A stretch of DNA of 64,000 nucleotides from Candidatus Pantoea varia. Its GTDB lineage: Bacteria; Pseudomonadota; Gammaproteobacteria; Enterobacterales; Enterobacteriaceae. A model generated the notes under the pieces. It had not been told where the DNA came from and searched no databases. It was given only the letters and a program-made list of their open reading frames with translations. How positions within the stretch are numbered: the first letter of the stretch is position 1; every line of letters begins with the position of its first letter. The position numbers and the translations under genes were made by a program. Below are positions 13,490 through 23,882 of this stretch, piece by piece. Where the stretch lies: contig NZ_FOVG01000005.1 of NCBI RefSeq assembly GCF_900115075.1, positions 1 through 64,000 on the forward strand. The letters are read 5' to 3'.

Positions 13490-15127
13490 TCAGTTTGTCT
13501 TACGCCAGCCGATTAACCAGGAGACGATTCCCGCTGCCATCAAGACCGCCGGGAAGAAGTCCCAGTCTGGTCGGGTGAGCAGCACAGCCGTTCCGCTTAA
13601 CAGCAACGTTGCACCGACGCCAAACAGGTAACGCGCCTGATGATGACGGACGCGCTGCGCATTCATATCGCCCACTAATTTGTCGACACTGTGCCTTAAA
13701 AGTTTGTGCTGGCGCAGGCTGTCGTAAAAGAGTTCTGGCAACTCGGGAAGCTTCTCAGCCCAGAATGGCGCTTTCTCTTTCACCGCACGGATAATGGCGG
13801 GCAAACCAACCTGATCCTTAATCCACTCTTCCAGGAACGGCTTGGCTGTCTTCCACAGGTCGAGCTGCGGATAGAGCTGACGGCCGATGCCTTCCACATA
13901 AAGCAGCGTTTTCTGCAGCAGGACCAGCTGAGGCTGCACTTCCATATTGAAGCGGCGTGCGGTGTTAAACAGGTTCAGCAGCACATGCCCGAAGGAGATC
14001 TCAGCCAGTGGCTTTTCAAAAATCGGTTCACAGACCGTACGAATCGCAAACTCGAAATCTTCAACGTTGGTATCGGGCGGTACCCAACCTGAGTCAACGT
14101 GCAATTCCGCAACCTTACGGTAGTCACGGTTGAAGAAGGCGATGAAGTTTTCCGCCAGATAACGCTTATCTTCTTTGTTCAGCGAACCCACGATACCGCA
14201 GTCAATGCCGATATATTGCGGATCTTCCGGATGTTCGTAGCTGACAAAGATGTTGCCCGGATGCATATCCGCATGGAAGAAGCTGTCGCGGAACACCTGG
14301 GTGAAAAAGACCTGCACACCACGTTCAGCCAGCAGCTTCATGTTCACGCCATGACGCTCCAGCGTGGCAACGTCTGAGATAGGAATGCCGTAGATGCGCT
14401 CCATCACCATCATGGTTTCGCTGCAGTAATCTGAATAGACCTCCGGCACATAGAGCATGCGGCTATCTTCAAAATTCCGGCGCAGCTGAATGGCGTTGGC
14501 CGCCTCACGTAACAGGTTCAGCTCATCAAGCAGGGTTTTTTCATAATCACGCACCACCTCGACCGGACGCAGACGGCGGCCATCCGGCAGCAGACGCGGA
14601 ACCCAGCGGGCCAGGCGATAGATCAGCTTCATGTCCGCTTTAATCACCGGTAAAATATCGGGGCGAATCACTTTGATCACCACTTTCTTGCCGGTCGATT
14701 TCAGCGTGGCGGTATGCACCTGCGCAATGGATGCCGACGCCAGTGGCTTGATATCAAAATCATCAAACCAGGTTTCAATCGGTGCGCCCATTGAGGCTTC
14801 AATCTGCGCTTTAGCTTTGACGCCATCGAAGGGCGCAACGCGGTCCTGCAGGATCGCCAGTTGATCGGCGATCAGCGGCGGGAAGAGATCCCGACGGGTC
14901 GACAACATCTGGCCAAACTTGATCCAGACCGGCCCCAACTGCTCCATCGCCATACGCATACGTGCGCCGATGGGTTCATGCTGATGCAGATTCGGGATCC
15001 AGAAAACAGAGCGACGCCACAGGCGAAACAGGAAAGTGAGGCGTGTCTGAGGAATCAGTTCATCAAGGCCATAGGTCAGAAACACCTTCATGATCAGATA
15101 TAAGCGGCGGATCTCTCCAAAACTCAT
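13490..15127 (-). CDS. ubiB: Ubiquinone biosynthesis regulatory kinase-like protein UbiB
   Basis: Membrane-associated atypical kinase/ATPase (ADCK family) needed for the aerobic ubiquinone complex. The 545-residue protein (E. coli 546) carries the KxGQ motif ([17 protein letters not shown]), the Ala-rich nucleotide loop ([11 protein letters not shown]) and [17 protein letters not shown] catalytic segments. Two C-terminal membrane helices follow. Its ATG overlaps the ubiJ stop (ATGA), so the two are translationally coupled. Confidence 0.96.
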   Translation of the reverse strand: MSFGEIRRLYLIMKVFLTYGLDELIPQTRLTFLFRLWRRSVFWIPNLHQHEPIGARMRMAMEQLGPVWIKFGQMLSTRRDLFPPLIADQLAILQDRVAPFDGVKAKAQIEASMGAPIETWFDDFDIKPLASASIAQVHTATLKSTGKKVVIKVIRPDILPVIKADMKLIYRLARWVPRLLPDGRRLRPVEVVRDYEKTLLDELNLLREAANAIQLRRNFEDSRMLYVPEVYSDYCSETMMVMERIYGIPISDVATLERHGVNMKLLAERGVQVFFTQVFRDSFFHADMHPGNIFVSYEHPEDPQYIGIDCGIVGSLNKEDKRYLAENFIAFFNRDYRKVAELHVDSGWVPPDTNVEDFEFAIRTVCEPIFEKPLAEISFGHVLLNLFNTARRFNMEVQPQLVLLQKTLLYVEGIGRQLYPQLDLWKTAKPFLEEWIKDQVGLPAIIRAVKEKAPFWAEKLPELPELFYDSLRQHKLLRHSVDKLVGDMNAQRVRHHQARYLFGVGATLLLSGTAVLLTRPDWDFFPAVLMAAGIVSWLIGWRKTN

Positions 15128-15729
15128 TTTGCCTCCAGCTGCGCCAGACGCGCATCAAGCGCCTCAAGCGAACGTTCCATCGCGTCAACCTCCTCAGAAA
15201 ACCAGGCTAATTCCAGCGAGCCAGGCGCAACACGCCACTCTTCGGTTATAGCCTGTCCGAGATAATCCTGGCGACGCTGCACTTCACCTTTGAAAAAGCG
15301 TAATGCCTGTTGAGAGCGCTGACTGATGCCCTGTGCGGCGATATCGCCCACCCAGGGAGCCAGATATTCGGCCGGATCCAGCTCAGCCAGATCCATCAGC
15401 GCGGAGAACTGCTGCACCACCTGCAGGTCGCCTTCAACCTGCAGCTCACCGCTGCGGATCAGCGGCGTCAGCTGCTGGCGATCGCGCAGCTTCGGCAACG
15501 TTTTCAGCGAGGTGATCACCGTGCAGTCACTGCGATCCTGCCAGTCCGCTAACACATCCAGCTGCTGTTCACTGAAGACCAGCACCAGCGGATGCGAGAA
15601 CTCATTCAGGCGCAGCGTCAGCACTTTGCCATTCAGGCGTTGCCGCGCCGGTTTCAGGCCGCGATCGCGATAGAGAATACGGTTCAGCGCCATTTCCAGG
15701 CCCGCGGTAATCAAGGGCGTCAGGTTCAT
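15124..15729 (-). CDS. ubiJ: Ubiquinone biosynthesis accessory factor UbiJ
   Basis: SCP2-domain lipid-binding protein of the soluble ubiquinone-synthesis complex, thought to hold the hydrophobic intermediates. The start at [10 protein letters not shown] gives 201 residues, the same as E. coli; an ATG six bases upstream (15735) is possible. The signature block [23 protein letters not shown] and the C-terminal coiled segment ending LAQLEAK are both E. coli-like. It lies between ubiE and ubiB. Confidence 0.93.
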   Translation of the reverse strand: MNLTPLITAGLEMALNRILYRDRGLKPARQRLNGKVLTLRLNEFSHPLVLVFSEQQLDVLADWQDRSDCTVITSLKTLPKLRDRQQLTPLIRSGELQVEGDLQVVQQFSALMDLAELDPAEYLAPWVGDIAAQGISQRSQQALRFFKGEVQRRQDYLGQAITEEWRVAPGSLELAWFSEEVDAMERSLEALDARLAQLEAK

Positions 15730-15740
15730 TACCATCTCAC

Positions 15741-16499
15741 TCAGAACTTAAATCCACGATGCAGCGCGACAATCCCGCCAGTCATATTGGAGTAAGTGGT
15801 ATTTTCAAAACCAACATCGTTCATCATCGCTTTCAGGGTCTCCTGATCGGGATGCATGCGGATCGATTCGGCCAGATAGCGATAGCTTTCTGCATCCTGC
15901 GCCACCAGCTGTCCGATGCGCGGCAGAATGTGGAACGAGTAAGCGTCATACGCTTTGCTCAGTGGATCCAGCACCGGCTTAGAGAACTCCAGCACCAGCA
16001 GACGTCCGCCCGGCTTAAGGACGCGGAACATCGAGGCCAGCGCCTTCTCTTTTTCCGTAACGTTGCGCAGACCAAAGGAGATGGTGATGCAGTCGAAATA
16101 GTTATCGGGGAAAGGCAGAGCTTCTGCGTTGGCCTGTACGTAACTCACGTTGCCAACCACGCCCTGATTGCGCAGCTTTTCGCGGCCCATCTTCAGCATA
16201 GAGCTGTTGATATCGGCCAGGACAACCTGACCGGTTTCGCCCACCAGGCGAGAAAATTTAGCGGTCAGATCGCCGGTACCACCCGCCAGATCTAATACGC
16301 GCTGGCCGCGACGGACGCCGCTGCTGTCAATGGTAAAACGCTTCCAGATACGATGGACGCCAAACGACATCAAATCGTTCATCAGGTCATATTTTGCCGC
16401 TACGGAGTGAAACACGTCTGCGACTTTGTCAGCTTTTTCGCTTTTGGCGACCGTCTGAAAGCCAAAATGGGTAGTTTCCTGCTGTGATTCATCTGCCAT
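15741..16499 (-). CDS. ubiE: Ubiquinone/menaquinone C-methyltransferase UbiE
   Basis: SAM-dependent C-methyltransferase used in both ubiquinone and menaquinone synthesis. The start at [15 protein letters not shown] gives 252 residues (E. coli 251); the open frame runs further upstream without support. The SAM motif [11 protein letters not shown] and the family signature [17 protein letters not shown] are present. First of the closely packed ubiE-ubiJ-ubiB group; rmuC is 75 bp upstream on the same strand. Confidence 0.97.
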   Translation of the reverse strand: MADESQQETTHFGFQTVAKSEKADKVADVFHSVAAKYDLMNDLMSFGVHRIWKRFTIDSSGVRRGQRVLDLAGGTGDLTAKFSRLVGETGQVVLADINSSMLKMGREKLRNQGVVGNVSYVQANAEALPFPDNYFDCITISFGLRNVTEKEKALASMFRVLKPGGRLLVLEFSKPVLDPLSKAYDAYSFHILPRIGQLVAQDAESYRYLAESIRMHPDQETLKAMMNDVGFENTTYSNMTGGIVALHRGFKF

Positions 16500-16574
16500 C
16501 GGTTTTACCTGCTCCACAAACAATACTTCCCGAAGTGTATCAGAGTCACGGAAGTCAGGCACGCTGCGCCCATA

Positions 16575-18074
16575 CTATTCGTGGAGGCGTCTCACACGCA
16601 GCTCGCTCTCATCCGCATCCCTGTCGTCATCTGCATCTTCCTCCGCCCGGTTTTCCGGCATGGCACGTTCGGCCAGTTGCGGGTTGATGGGTCGTTTGAT
16701 CTCCACGCCCAGCGCGCGAAATCCTTCTGTCTGCGCAATCAGGTTGCCACGCCCTTCTGACAGCTTTTTCATCGCCTCGCGATAGCTATTCTGCGCCTTA
16801 TCCAGGCTGTGACCAATGCCGCTCATGTCATCAACAAACAGCCGCATTTTGTCATAGAGCCGGGTTGCACGATCGGCGATACGCTGCGCATTGCGGCTCT
16901 GATGCTCATAGCGCCACAGATTATTAATGGTCCGCAACGCCACCAGCAGCGTGGTGGGGCTGACCAGCATAATGTTCTGCTGCAGCGCCTCGCCAATCAG
17001 CTCCGGCTGGCGGTCAATGGCCAGCAAAAAGGCGGGCTCAACCGGGATAAACATCAGTACATAGTCCAGCGATCGTAAGCCGGGCAATTGTTGATAATCT
17101 TTTCGTCCCAGCAGGCGGATGTGCGCCCGCATGGCAGCGACATGTTCCTGAATCGCCTGCTCACGTTCGCTCTCATCATCCGCATTGAAGTAGCGCTCAT
17201 AGGCCACCAGCGTCATTTTGGCGTCTACCACCACATCTTTACCCTGCGGCAGACGCACAATGACATCCGGCTGCATCCTGCCCTGCTGTTCTGACTGGAT
17301 ACTTACCTGGGTTTCATATTCGTAGCCTTCACGCAGTCCGGAGGCTTCCAGTACCCGGCTCAGCACGACTTCACCCCAGTTACCCTGGATTTTATTGTCG
17401 CCCTTCAGCGCTTTGGTCAGGTTAAGGGCCTCCTGCGCCATCTGCGCATTCAGCTGCTGTAACTGCCGGATTTCATGGGTCAGAGTGTGCCGCTCGCGCG
17501 CCTCTGCGCCAAAGCTCTCATGTACCTGACGACGAAAGCCATCAAGCTGTTCACGTAGCGGGCCAATCAGCCCATCCAGACTCTGGCGGTTTTGTTCATC
17601 GACGCGACGGCCGCTGTTTTCGAAAATACGGTTGGCGAGGTTTTCAAACTGGGCGCTGAGGCGTTGTTCGCTGTTGGTCAGCAGGCGCTGTTTCTCTTCA
17701 GCAGCGAAACGGGTCTCTTCAAGGCGGATGGTCACTTCGCGCAGCTCCGCTTCCTGCGCGCTATTCACCTCAAGCTGATTGCGCAGTTCACGATTGAGCT
17801 GTTCGCTTTCATTGCGCCAGTAATCAAGCTGTTGCAGTCGCTCATTGGCCCCGCTCAGCGCGCCGTGAAGCTGACGCAGCTCCTGCTCACGCTGCTGCGT
17901 CTGATGCTGAAGCTGTTCGATTTGCTGCTGCTGGCGCTGTTGCGCCTCTTCCTGCAGACGGCGCTCGGTCTGGAAACTGGCGACCTGATGACCAGCACGC
18001 AACTGTGCCAGCATCCAGCCAATCCCTAACCCGGCAAGCGCCAGACAGGCGCTGATGATAATGTGCTGATCCAT
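16575..18074 (-). CDS. rmuC: DNA recombination protein RmuC
   Basis: Inner-membrane-anchored protein of the PD-(D/E)XK-like RmuC family that limits inversions at short inverted repeats. The 499-residue protein (E. coli 475) has an N-terminal membrane helix (residues about 5-22), a long Gln/Glu-rich coiled coil to about 150, and the conserved domain with GNWGEVVLSRVLE, PDVIVRLPQGKDVVVDAKM and LDYVLMFIPVE. The tail is very acidic (RAEEDADDDRDADESE). It lies upstream of ubiE as in E. coli. Confidence 0.95.
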   Translation of the reverse strand: MDQHIIISACLALAGLGIGWMLAQLRAGHQVASFQTERRLQEEAQQRQQQQIEQLQHQTQQREQELRQLHGALSGANERLQQLDYWRNESEQLNRELRNQLEVNSAQEAELREVTIRLEETRFAAEEKQRLLTNSEQRLSAQFENLANRIFENSGRRVDEQNRQSLDGLIGPLREQLDGFRRQVHESFGAEARERHTLTHEIRQLQQLNAQMAQEALNLTKALKGDNKIQGNWGEVVLSRVLEASGLREGYEYETQVSIQSEQQGRMQPDVIVRLPQGKDVVVDAKMTLVAYERYFNADDESEREQAIQEHVAAMRAHIRLLGRKDYQQLPGLRSLDYVLMFIPVEPAFLLAIDRQPELIGEALQQNIMLVSPTTLLVALRTINNLWRYEHQSRNAQRIADRATRLYDKMRLFVDDMSGIGHSLDKAQNSYREAMKKLSEGRGNLIAQTEGFRALGVEIKRPINPQLAERAMPENRAEEDADDDRDADESELRVRRLHE

Positions 18075-18159
18075 GATTTCCCCGCGACTCAGGCTGCTGA
18101 GGGAAAAGGTAGAGTCGCACTGTATGAATGTCCAGACAATTTTAGCCGGACTCAGCCAC

Positions 18160-19428
18160 TTACAAAGCCGCCACCGTCAGCTTTCCAGCCCGCCACTCAT
18201 CAATCAGGAAAAATGGCATCGGCAGCAGCCATTCCCCCTTTCTGACCTGCGCCAGATAGTGCCAGGTTGTCTCGCCGGACGTGATCGCGACGCGCTGCCT
18301 GCTCCCCTCCGCGACGCTGGATTTGCCGGTCATGCTGGCAAAACCGGCATTGCTGCCAACGTGGAAATGCGGCGTCTGCCAGCGTACGGGCGCATGGTCA
18401 GGCCACGGCTGAGCCTGATGGAAATGAAACAGTTCATCATGGCTCAGGAGGCTTTCACGCACTGTCGGCCACAACGCCACCTTAAGGAAATACTGATCGG
18501 TAAAGCGTTCACTGCCCTGATACTGCGCAATGAAATCACGCATCGCCTGTTCCACACCCTGGAAGACGCCGTGACAGCCGCCCCACATCCCTGCCAGCAG
18601 CAGTTCGGTATGAGAGAAGTAGTCACGCATATGGTGGAACCAGTAAGGCGATGCCAGCCAGGCGTTAACCGCCGCCGCTTCGCGCTCCGAGAGCAACGAG
18701 TCGGCATCGCGCACGATAAAGCGCTTCACAGCCGGATCGTCGAGCACCAGAAAACGCCACAGGGTTGGATACACGGTTTTTTCGTGAGACATATCGACCA
18801 GCTGGACGTGCGGCTGGTCAAGACGCTGCCAGACATGCTGCGGCACGCTATCATCAAGGTAGATGCGGCAGACCCAGCCGGGATAAAACTCAGGCGCCAC
18901 TTCAACGTTTTTGATTAAGGTTTCGCAGTAGCGTGGCTGATCGCCATACAGGCAGAAGGCGATCACATTCTGGTGCGGCTGACTGAGATCGACAGGCTCA
19001 GGTTGCGGAGCGGGAAACGCCATGCGCTGCCCCTGACTGAAACGTGCATCAGAACGCATCAGCGACGCCAGACCGTGATGCGCCACCTCGTCCTTTTTAT
19101 CCAGCCAGCCACACACTTCGGTCAGGCCATCCAGCCAGGTTTCAGAGGCTGTCGCCTGCACAGCGGGTGGTGACTGATAAATCTTCTGATAGATTTTGTA
19201 CGCTTTATTGTACTGACCCAGACGCAGCAGACAGAGCGCGTAGTCGCTCAGCACCTGCATCTGATTGGGCATTGAGCGCAGCACCTCTTCGCAGCATTGG
19301 GCAGCCAGCGCATAGTCGCTCTGTTGCATGGCGGCGCGGAAACGTTCGGCACTGCGTTCCAGCCGGGCACTGAGTGCGGCAGGATTAGCGCCAGGGAGGG
19401 GACGTCGGACAGGAATGGTGTTGCGCAT
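18160..19428 (-). CDS. TPR protein with a glycosyltransferase-like domain (function unknown)
   Basis: I do not recognise a named gene. The 422-residue protein starts at an ATG with GAGAG five bases upstream. Residues about 15-100 look like TPR-type helices (YALAAQCCEEVLRSMPNQ, YALCLLRLGQYNKAYKIY). From about residue 155 there is a segment like glycan-modifying enzymes, beginning VIAFCLYGDQPRYCETLI. It has a possible metal/sugar-nucleotide motif RDADS and a HHMRDYFSHTELLLAGMWGG block. No signal peptide or membrane helix is evident, so it is probably cytosolic. It lies between udp and rmuC, where E. coli has nothing comparable. A glycosyltransferase role is inferred only. Confidence 0.75.
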   Translation of the reverse strand: MRNTIPVRRPLPGANPAALSARLERSAERFRAAMQQSDYALAAQCCEEVLRSMPNQMQVLSDYALCLLRLGQYNKAYKIYQKIYQSPPAVQATASETWLDGLTEVCGWLDKKDEVAHHGLASLMRSDARFSQGQRMAFPAPQPEPVDLSQPHQNVIAFCLYGDQPRYCETLIKNVEVAPEFYPGWVCRIYLDDSVPQHVWQRLDQPHVQLVDMSHEKTVYPTLWRFLVLDDPAVKRFIVRDADSLLSEREAAAVNAWLASPYWFHHMRDYFSHTELLLAGMWGGCHGVFQGVEQAMRDFIAQYQGSERFTDQYFLKVALWPTVRESLLSHDELFHFHQAQPWPDHAPVRWQTPHFHVGSNAGFASMTGKSSVAEGSRQRVAITSGETTWHYLAQVRKGEWLLPMPFFLIDEWRAGKLTVAAL

Positions 19429-19471
19429 AAACACTCTCAGGTTTCACTGAAATTACGCGCCGTTAACTACC

Positions 19472-19508
19472 GGCAGCAGGTTTTGAGTCTGGACAAAAAC
19501 CTGCTGCC
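19472..19508. terminator. Perfect 13-bp hairpin after udp
   Basis: GGCAGCAGGTTTT (19472-19484) and its exact complement (19496-19508) with an 11-base loop. It lies between the udp stop and the following gene on the minus strand. There is no T-run directly after the stem on either strand. It may act as an attenuator or 3' stabiliser rather than a classical terminator. Confidence 0.55.
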
Positions 19509-19517
19509 TGACGCGGC

Positions 19518-20279
19518 CTACAGCAAGCGACGCGCTGCTTCGACCACAATCTTCACTGCGTCACTTTCTGTCTGTTTCATGGTGACCGGATCCGGGATCT
19601 CTTTCTGAGTACGGTTCACAATCACGCCCGCCACCATACCGGCCCGCAGACCCTGGCTGGCGCACATGGTTAACAGTGTAGCGGATTCCATCTCATAGTT
19701 AAGCACGCCCATCTCCTGCCACTCTTTCATCGAACCTTTGAAGCGACTGACGACGCGGCCTGAGACGGTGTCGTAACGCTCCTGGCCCGGATAGAAAGTG
19801 TCAGAAGAGGCGGTGATACCGATATGGGTCTTCGCGCCACAGGCTTCTGCGGCGGCAACCAGTGCGGTGGTGCAGGCGAAATCCGCCACGGCCGGGAATT
19901 CCATCGGTGCAAAATGCAGGCTGGCCCCGTCCAGGCGAACCGATGCGGTGGTCACCAGTACATCGCCAACATTGATGTGTGGCTGGATCGCGCCAGTCGT
20001 TCCGACACGCAGGAAGGTCCGCACACCGAGCTGGGCCAGCTCTTCGACGGCAATCGACGTAGAAGGACCGCCAATACCGGTTGAACAGACCACGACCGGC
20101 TTACCCTCAATTTTTGCCAGCCATGAGGTAAATTCACGGTGTGAGGCGAGATGCGTGGCATCCTCCATCAGTCCGGCAATTTTCTTCACACGCTCCGGAT
20201 CGCCTGGCACAATCGCCAGGGTGGCGCCCTGCAGATCGGCTTTAGTCAGGCCAAGATGGAAAACGTCAGACTGTGTCAT
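19518..20279 (-). CDS. udp: Uridine phosphorylase
   Basis: Converts uridine and phosphate to uracil and ribose-1-phosphate, for pyrimidine salvage in the cytosol. The 253-residue protein equals E. coli Udp. It shows [11 protein letters not shown], the phosphate-binding [14 protein letters not shown] and the nucleoside-binding NYEMESATL. The promoter carries two CRP sites placed as in E. coli, where CytR binds between them. Confidence 0.97.
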   Translation of the reverse strand: MTQSDVFHLGLTKADLQGATLAIVPGDPERVKKIAGLMEDATHLASHREFTSWLAKIEGKPVVVCSTGIGGPSTSIAVEELAQLGVRTFLRVGTTGAIQPHINVGDVLVTTASVRLDGASLHFAPMEFPAVADFACTTALVAAAEACGAKTHIGITASSDTFYPGQERYDTVSGRVVSRFKGSMKEWQEMGVLNYEMESATLLTMCASQGLRAGMVAGVIVNRTQKEIPDPVTMKQTESDAVKIVVEAARRLL

Positions 20280-20339
20280 TTTCAGACTCCTGTTAAGGGA
20301 AGGTAGCGCGCCACTCTACGCCAGCACGCCCGATAAATA

Positions 20340-20355
20340 TGTGACAGCATTCACT
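20340..20355. promoter_or_regulatory. CRP site 1 of udp
   Basis: TGTGACAGCATTCACT matches TGTGA-N6-TCACA with one mismatch. Its centre is exactly 52 bp from the second site, the spacing of CRP1 (-41.5) and CRP2 (-93.5) at E. coli udp. Transcription would then start near 20306. Confidence 0.8.
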
Positions 20356-20391
20356 TAAGAAAATGAAAGTTACATTTTCCGCCAGATAAAA

Positions 20392-20407
20392 TGTGATTGC
20401 TATCACA
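20392..20407. promoter_or_regulatory. CRP site 2 of udp
   Basis: TGTGATTGCTATCACA is a perfect match to TGTGA-N6-TCACA. It is also about 190 bp before the divergent hydrolase gene at 20583. The main role is inferred for udp. Confidence 0.87.
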
Positions 20408-20582
20408 CAATCACATCTTCCTTGTCCGGATAGCCCTTCGCGAGGCTGTGTCCGGGTCAGCGCAATGTTAAAGAGGTGGATGATTTTATTCGCTGCTGAT
20501 TCTGTTACCCGACACCTGGCGCGCAGGCTTTACAGCCAGGCTATAGTTACGTGATTGCGCAAATGCTTGCACGGAGAGAATA

Positions 20583-21416
20583 ATGAAACCCAGTGATAAT
20601 ATGGCACAAAAACCGGCGACGGGCGGCTTTGCCCCTGCCGTGCAGCCCACCGCCTCTACGACCATCATTACCGAAAGCCCGGCCATTCACTCAGGTGAAA
20701 CCTCGGTGCCTAGCCAGGGCGAAAACATGCCGGCATTTTTTGCAAAGCCCCACGCTGCGGAAGGACCATTGCCTGTCGTACTGGTGGTGCAGGAGATCTT
20801 TGGTGTGCATGAACACATCCGGGATATCTGCCGCCGACTGGCGCTGGAAGGCTATCTGGCGATCGCGCCCGAGCTCTATTTCCGCGAGGGCGACCCTTCT
20901 GAATATAATGATATCCCGACGCTGTTCAGCGAGCTGGTCAGCAAAGTGCCTGACACCCAGGTGCTGGCCGACCTCGATCATGCCGCTAACTGGGCGGCGC
21001 GTAACGGCGGCGATATCCGTCGCATGGGCATCACCGGTTTTTGCTGGGGTGGCCGCATCAGCTGGCTCTACGCCGCACATAACCCGCAGCTGCGCGCCGC
21101 AGTGGCGTGGTATGGACGACTAACCGGTGAGCGCACGCTGAAGCAGCAGAAACATCCTATTGATGTTGCCGTCGATCTGAGTGCGCCGGTGTTAGGTTTG
21201 TATGGGGGGCAGGATGACGGCATTCCACTGGAGAGCGTCGAGCAGATGCGTCAGGCGCTGCATGCCGCCAATGCAACCGCCGAGATCATTGTCTATCCCG
21301 AAGCGGGACATGCGTTTAATGCTGACTACCGTCCGAGCTACCATGCTGAATCTGCCAATGATGGCTGGCAGCGCATGCTGGCCTGGTTCAGGCAGTATGG
21401 TGTGGCATCAAAATAA
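20583..21416 (+). CDS. ysgA: Dienelactone hydrolase family protein
   Basis: Alpha/beta hydrolase related to E. coli YsgA, which also lies next to udp. The 277-residue protein has the DLH-family triad: nucleophile Cys in GFCWGG, Asp in GGQDDGIP and His in AGHAF. Dienelactone hydrolase chemistry is the family activity; the natural substrate here is unknown. The ATG has GGAGAG seven bases upstream. The first 40 residues are Pro/Thr/Ser-rich, outside the core fold. It is convergent with metE. Confidence 0.9.
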   Translation: MKPSDNMAQKPATGGFAPAVQPTASTTIITESPAIHSGETSVPSQGENMPAFFAKPHAAEGPLPVVLVVQEIFGVHEHIRDICRRLALEGYLAIAPELYFREGDPSEYNDIPTLFSELVSKVPDTQVLADLDHAANWAARNGGDIRRMGITGFCWGGRISWLYAAHNPQLRAAVAWYGRLTGERTLKQQKHPIDVAVDLSAPVLGLYGGQDDGIPLESVEQMRQALHAANATAEIIVYPEAGHAFNADYRPSYHAESANDGWQRMLAWFRQYGVASK

Positions 21417-21467
21417 ATGAAAAAGGGGCGCTTCTGCGCCCCTGATTTTACCCACCGGGCCCCTTTC

Positions 21468-23738
21468 CTACGCCGTCTCCCCACGCAGTTTCTTCGCCGC
21501 CGTCACCATATTTGCCAGCGCCTGACGCGTCTCCGCCCAGCCACGCGTTTTCAGACCACAGTCCGGATTCACCCACAGCCGCGCTTCCGGAATCCGTTTC
21601 GCCGCCTTCAGTAAAAGCGCTTCTATCCACTCCACGCTGGGGACATTAGGCGAGTGAATGTCATAGACGCCCGGGCCGATTTCATTCGGATACTCAAAGT
21701 GTTCAAACGACGCGAGCAGGTCCATGTCCGAACGCGAGGTTTCGATCGTGATCACATCGGCATCCAGCGCCGCGATGGCCTCCATGATGTCGTTGAACTC
21801 GCAGTAACACATATGCGTGTGAATCTGGGTTTCATCCCGCGCGACCGCCGCATTCAGCCTGAACGCCTCCACCGCCCAGTTCAGATAGGCTGCCCACTCA
21901 GACTGATGCAGTGGCAGACCTTCGCGCAGTGCCGGCTCATCAATCTGAATGATCCCGATGCCCGCCTTCTCCAGGTCTTCCACTTCATCACGCAGCGCCA
22001 GCGCGATCTGCTTCGCGATGGTTTCACGTGACACATCTTCACGCGGGAATGACCAGCAGAGAATCGTCACCGGACCGGTCAGCATTCCTTTTACCGGCTT
22101 ATCCGTCAGCGACTGGGCATACCGGGCCCACTCAACGGTGATCGCTTCAGGACGACTGACATCGCCGATGATGACGGGCGGTTTCACACAGCGTGAACCG
22201 TAGCTCTGAACCCAGCCATTCTGGGTGAAGACAAAGCCGTCCAGATGCTCGCCGAAGTACTCAACCATGTCGTTACGTTCTGCTTCACCGTGCACCAGCA
22301 CATCCAGCCCCAGCCGCTCCTGCTCGGTAATCGCCTGTTTAATGTGCTCCGCTATGCCCGTGCGGTAATGGTGGCTGTCGAGACGACCCTGCTTAAAGTC
22401 GAGACGCAGGCCGCGAATTTCCGTGGTCTGCGGAAAAGAACCGATGGTCGTGGTAGGCCAGGCGGGCAGATTGAAACGCTGACGCTGCAGAACTGCCCTT
22501 ACCGGATAAGCGCTCTGGCGTTCACTGTGCTGCGGCGTGATGGCCTCCAGACGCTGGCCTACCACCGCATTATGCACGCGGCGGGAGTGAGCACGGGCGC
22601 GCACCGGTGCGCTCCAGGCGTCCAGCGACCTCGCATCATTGTTGTTCAGTGCCTGACTCAGCAGCGAGAGTTCAGCACATTTCTGCAGCGCAAAGGCAAA
22701 CCAGATTTTGACTTCATCATCCAGACGGGTCTCGACGCTCAGATCGATCGGACTGTGCAGCAGGGAGCAGGAAGAGCCGATCCACACCTGCTCACGCTCT
22801 TTGATCAGCGGTTGCAGACGGCTGAACCAGCGGCTCAGATCGGCGCGCCAGACGTTACGTCCGTTAATTACACCCAGCGACAGCAGCCAGCTGGCGGGCA
22901 GTTGCCGATTCAGTTGCTCAATATCATCGCGGCCATGAACCAGATCGACATGCAGGCCCTGCACCGGCAGCGCACGAATCACGTCAATGTTCTGGCCAAT
23001 GCTGTCAAAATAGGGGGTCAGCAGCAGCCTGCAGTGGCCCTGCAGTGCGTCATACGCCGGCTGGAAGGCTTCGCGCCACGCCTGTGGCAGCTCCAGCGCC
23101 AGGGCGGGTTCATCAATCTGTACCCATTCGATGCCGCGCTTTGCCAGTTCCGCCAGCACCTGCTGATAAACCGGCAGAATCGCCTCCAGCAGCGACAGAC
23201 GTTCAAAAGGCTCACCTTTGACTTTACCCAGCCACAGATACGTCACCGGCCCGAGCAGCACAGGTTTGATGTTATGGCCCAGCGCCAGCGCCTCATCAAC
23301 CTCGTCCAGCAGCTGAGTCCAGGTCAGTTTAAATGTCTGGCCTTGGGTAAATTCCGGCACGATGTAGTGATAGTTGGTGTTAAACCATTTGGTCATTTCT
23401 GCCGCCGCCGCAGGCTCGCCGGTCGGCGCACGTCCGCGCCCCACGCGAAACAGCGTATCCAGATCAACGGTGCCCTCTTTGTTCTGATGACGCGCAGGCA
23501 CGTTGCCCAGCAGCAGGCTGGTGGTCAGCACATGGTCATACCAGGCGAAATCACCGACCGGCAGCAGATCAACGCCTGCCTCTTTCTGTTGTTGCCAGTG
23601 TCGCACACGCAGCTCGCGGCCTGTCGCCAGTAATGCCTGCTGCGTGCTGTCGCCCGCCCAGTAACTCTCCAGTGCTTTTTTCAGTTCACGGCGCAGGCCA
23701 ATTCGGGGAAAGCCGAGGGTATGGTTCAGGATAGTCAT
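21468..23738 (-). CDS. metE: Cobalamin-independent methionine synthase
   Basis: Transfers the methyl group of 5-methyltetrahydropteroyltri-L-glutamate to homocysteine, the last step of methionine synthesis without B12. The start at [10 protein letters not shown] gives 756 residues (E. coli 753). It is a duplicated barrel protein; zinc ligands are in HTHMCYCEF and [11 protein letters not shown], and the homocysteine region includes ITIETSRSD. Divergent from its activator gene metR, with met boxes between. Confidence 0.97.
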   Translation of the reverse strand: MTILNHTLGFPRIGLRRELKKALESYWAGDSTQQALLATGRELRVRHWQQQKEAGVDLLPVGDFAWYDHVLTTSLLLGNVPARHQNKEGTVDLDTLFRVGRGRAPTGEPAAAAEMTKWFNTNYHYIVPEFTQGQTFKLTWTQLLDEVDEALALGHNIKPVLLGPVTYLWLGKVKGEPFERLSLLEAILPVYQQVLAELAKRGIEWVQIDEPALALELPQAWREAFQPAYDALQGHCRLLLTPYFDSIGQNIDVIRALPVQGLHVDLVHGRDDIEQLNRQLPASWLLSLGVINGRNVWRADLSRWFSRLQPLIKEREQVWIGSSCSLLHSPIDLSVETRLDDEVKIWFAFALQKCAELSLLSQALNNNDARSLDAWSAPVRARAHSRRVHNAVVGQRLEAITPQHSERQSAYPVRAVLQRQRFNLPAWPTTTIGSFPQTTEIRGLRLDFKQGRLDSHHYRTGIAEHIKQAITEQERLGLDVLVHGEAERNDMVEYFGEHLDGFVFTQNGWVQSYGSRCVKPPVIIGDVSRPEAITVEWARYAQSLTDKPVKGMLTGPVTILCWSFPREDVSRETIAKQIALALRDEVEDLEKAGIGIIQIDEPALREGLPLHQSEWAAYLNWAVEAFRLNAAVARDETQIHTHMCYCEFNDIMEAIAALDADVITIETSRSDMDLLASFEHFEYPNEIGPGVYDIHSPNVPSVEWIEALLLKAAKRIPEARLWVNPDCGLKTRGWAETRQALANMVTAAKKLRGETA

Positions 23739-23786
23739 GTGCTGTTCTCCAGATAATCTTTCACTTTGGCTAAGATGGGCAGCCAA

Positions 23787-23810
23787 AGATGTTTAGCCGT
23801 CCAGATGTTT
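23787..23810. promoter_or_regulatory. Three adjacent met boxes (MetJ operator)
   Basis: Consecutive octamers AGATGTTT, AGCCGTCC and AGATGTTT, each with five or six of the eight bases of the MetJ consensus AGACGTCT. MetJ binds such tandem arrays cooperatively with S-adenosylmethionine. They lie in the metE-metR intergenic region, 49 bp before the metE ATG, and could repress both genes. Confidence 0.75.
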
Positions 23811-23882
23811 ACACTGCTATACTCTGCGGGTACTGTATGTTGCTCAAGCGCAATATGTTCATTTTCGATGTGAAGGACTCTC

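Noticed and set aside
22245..23633. 462-codon open frame on the plus strand
   Set aside because: It is antisense to metE for its full length, and metE matches E. coli throughout. The frame is open because of GC-rich codon bias.
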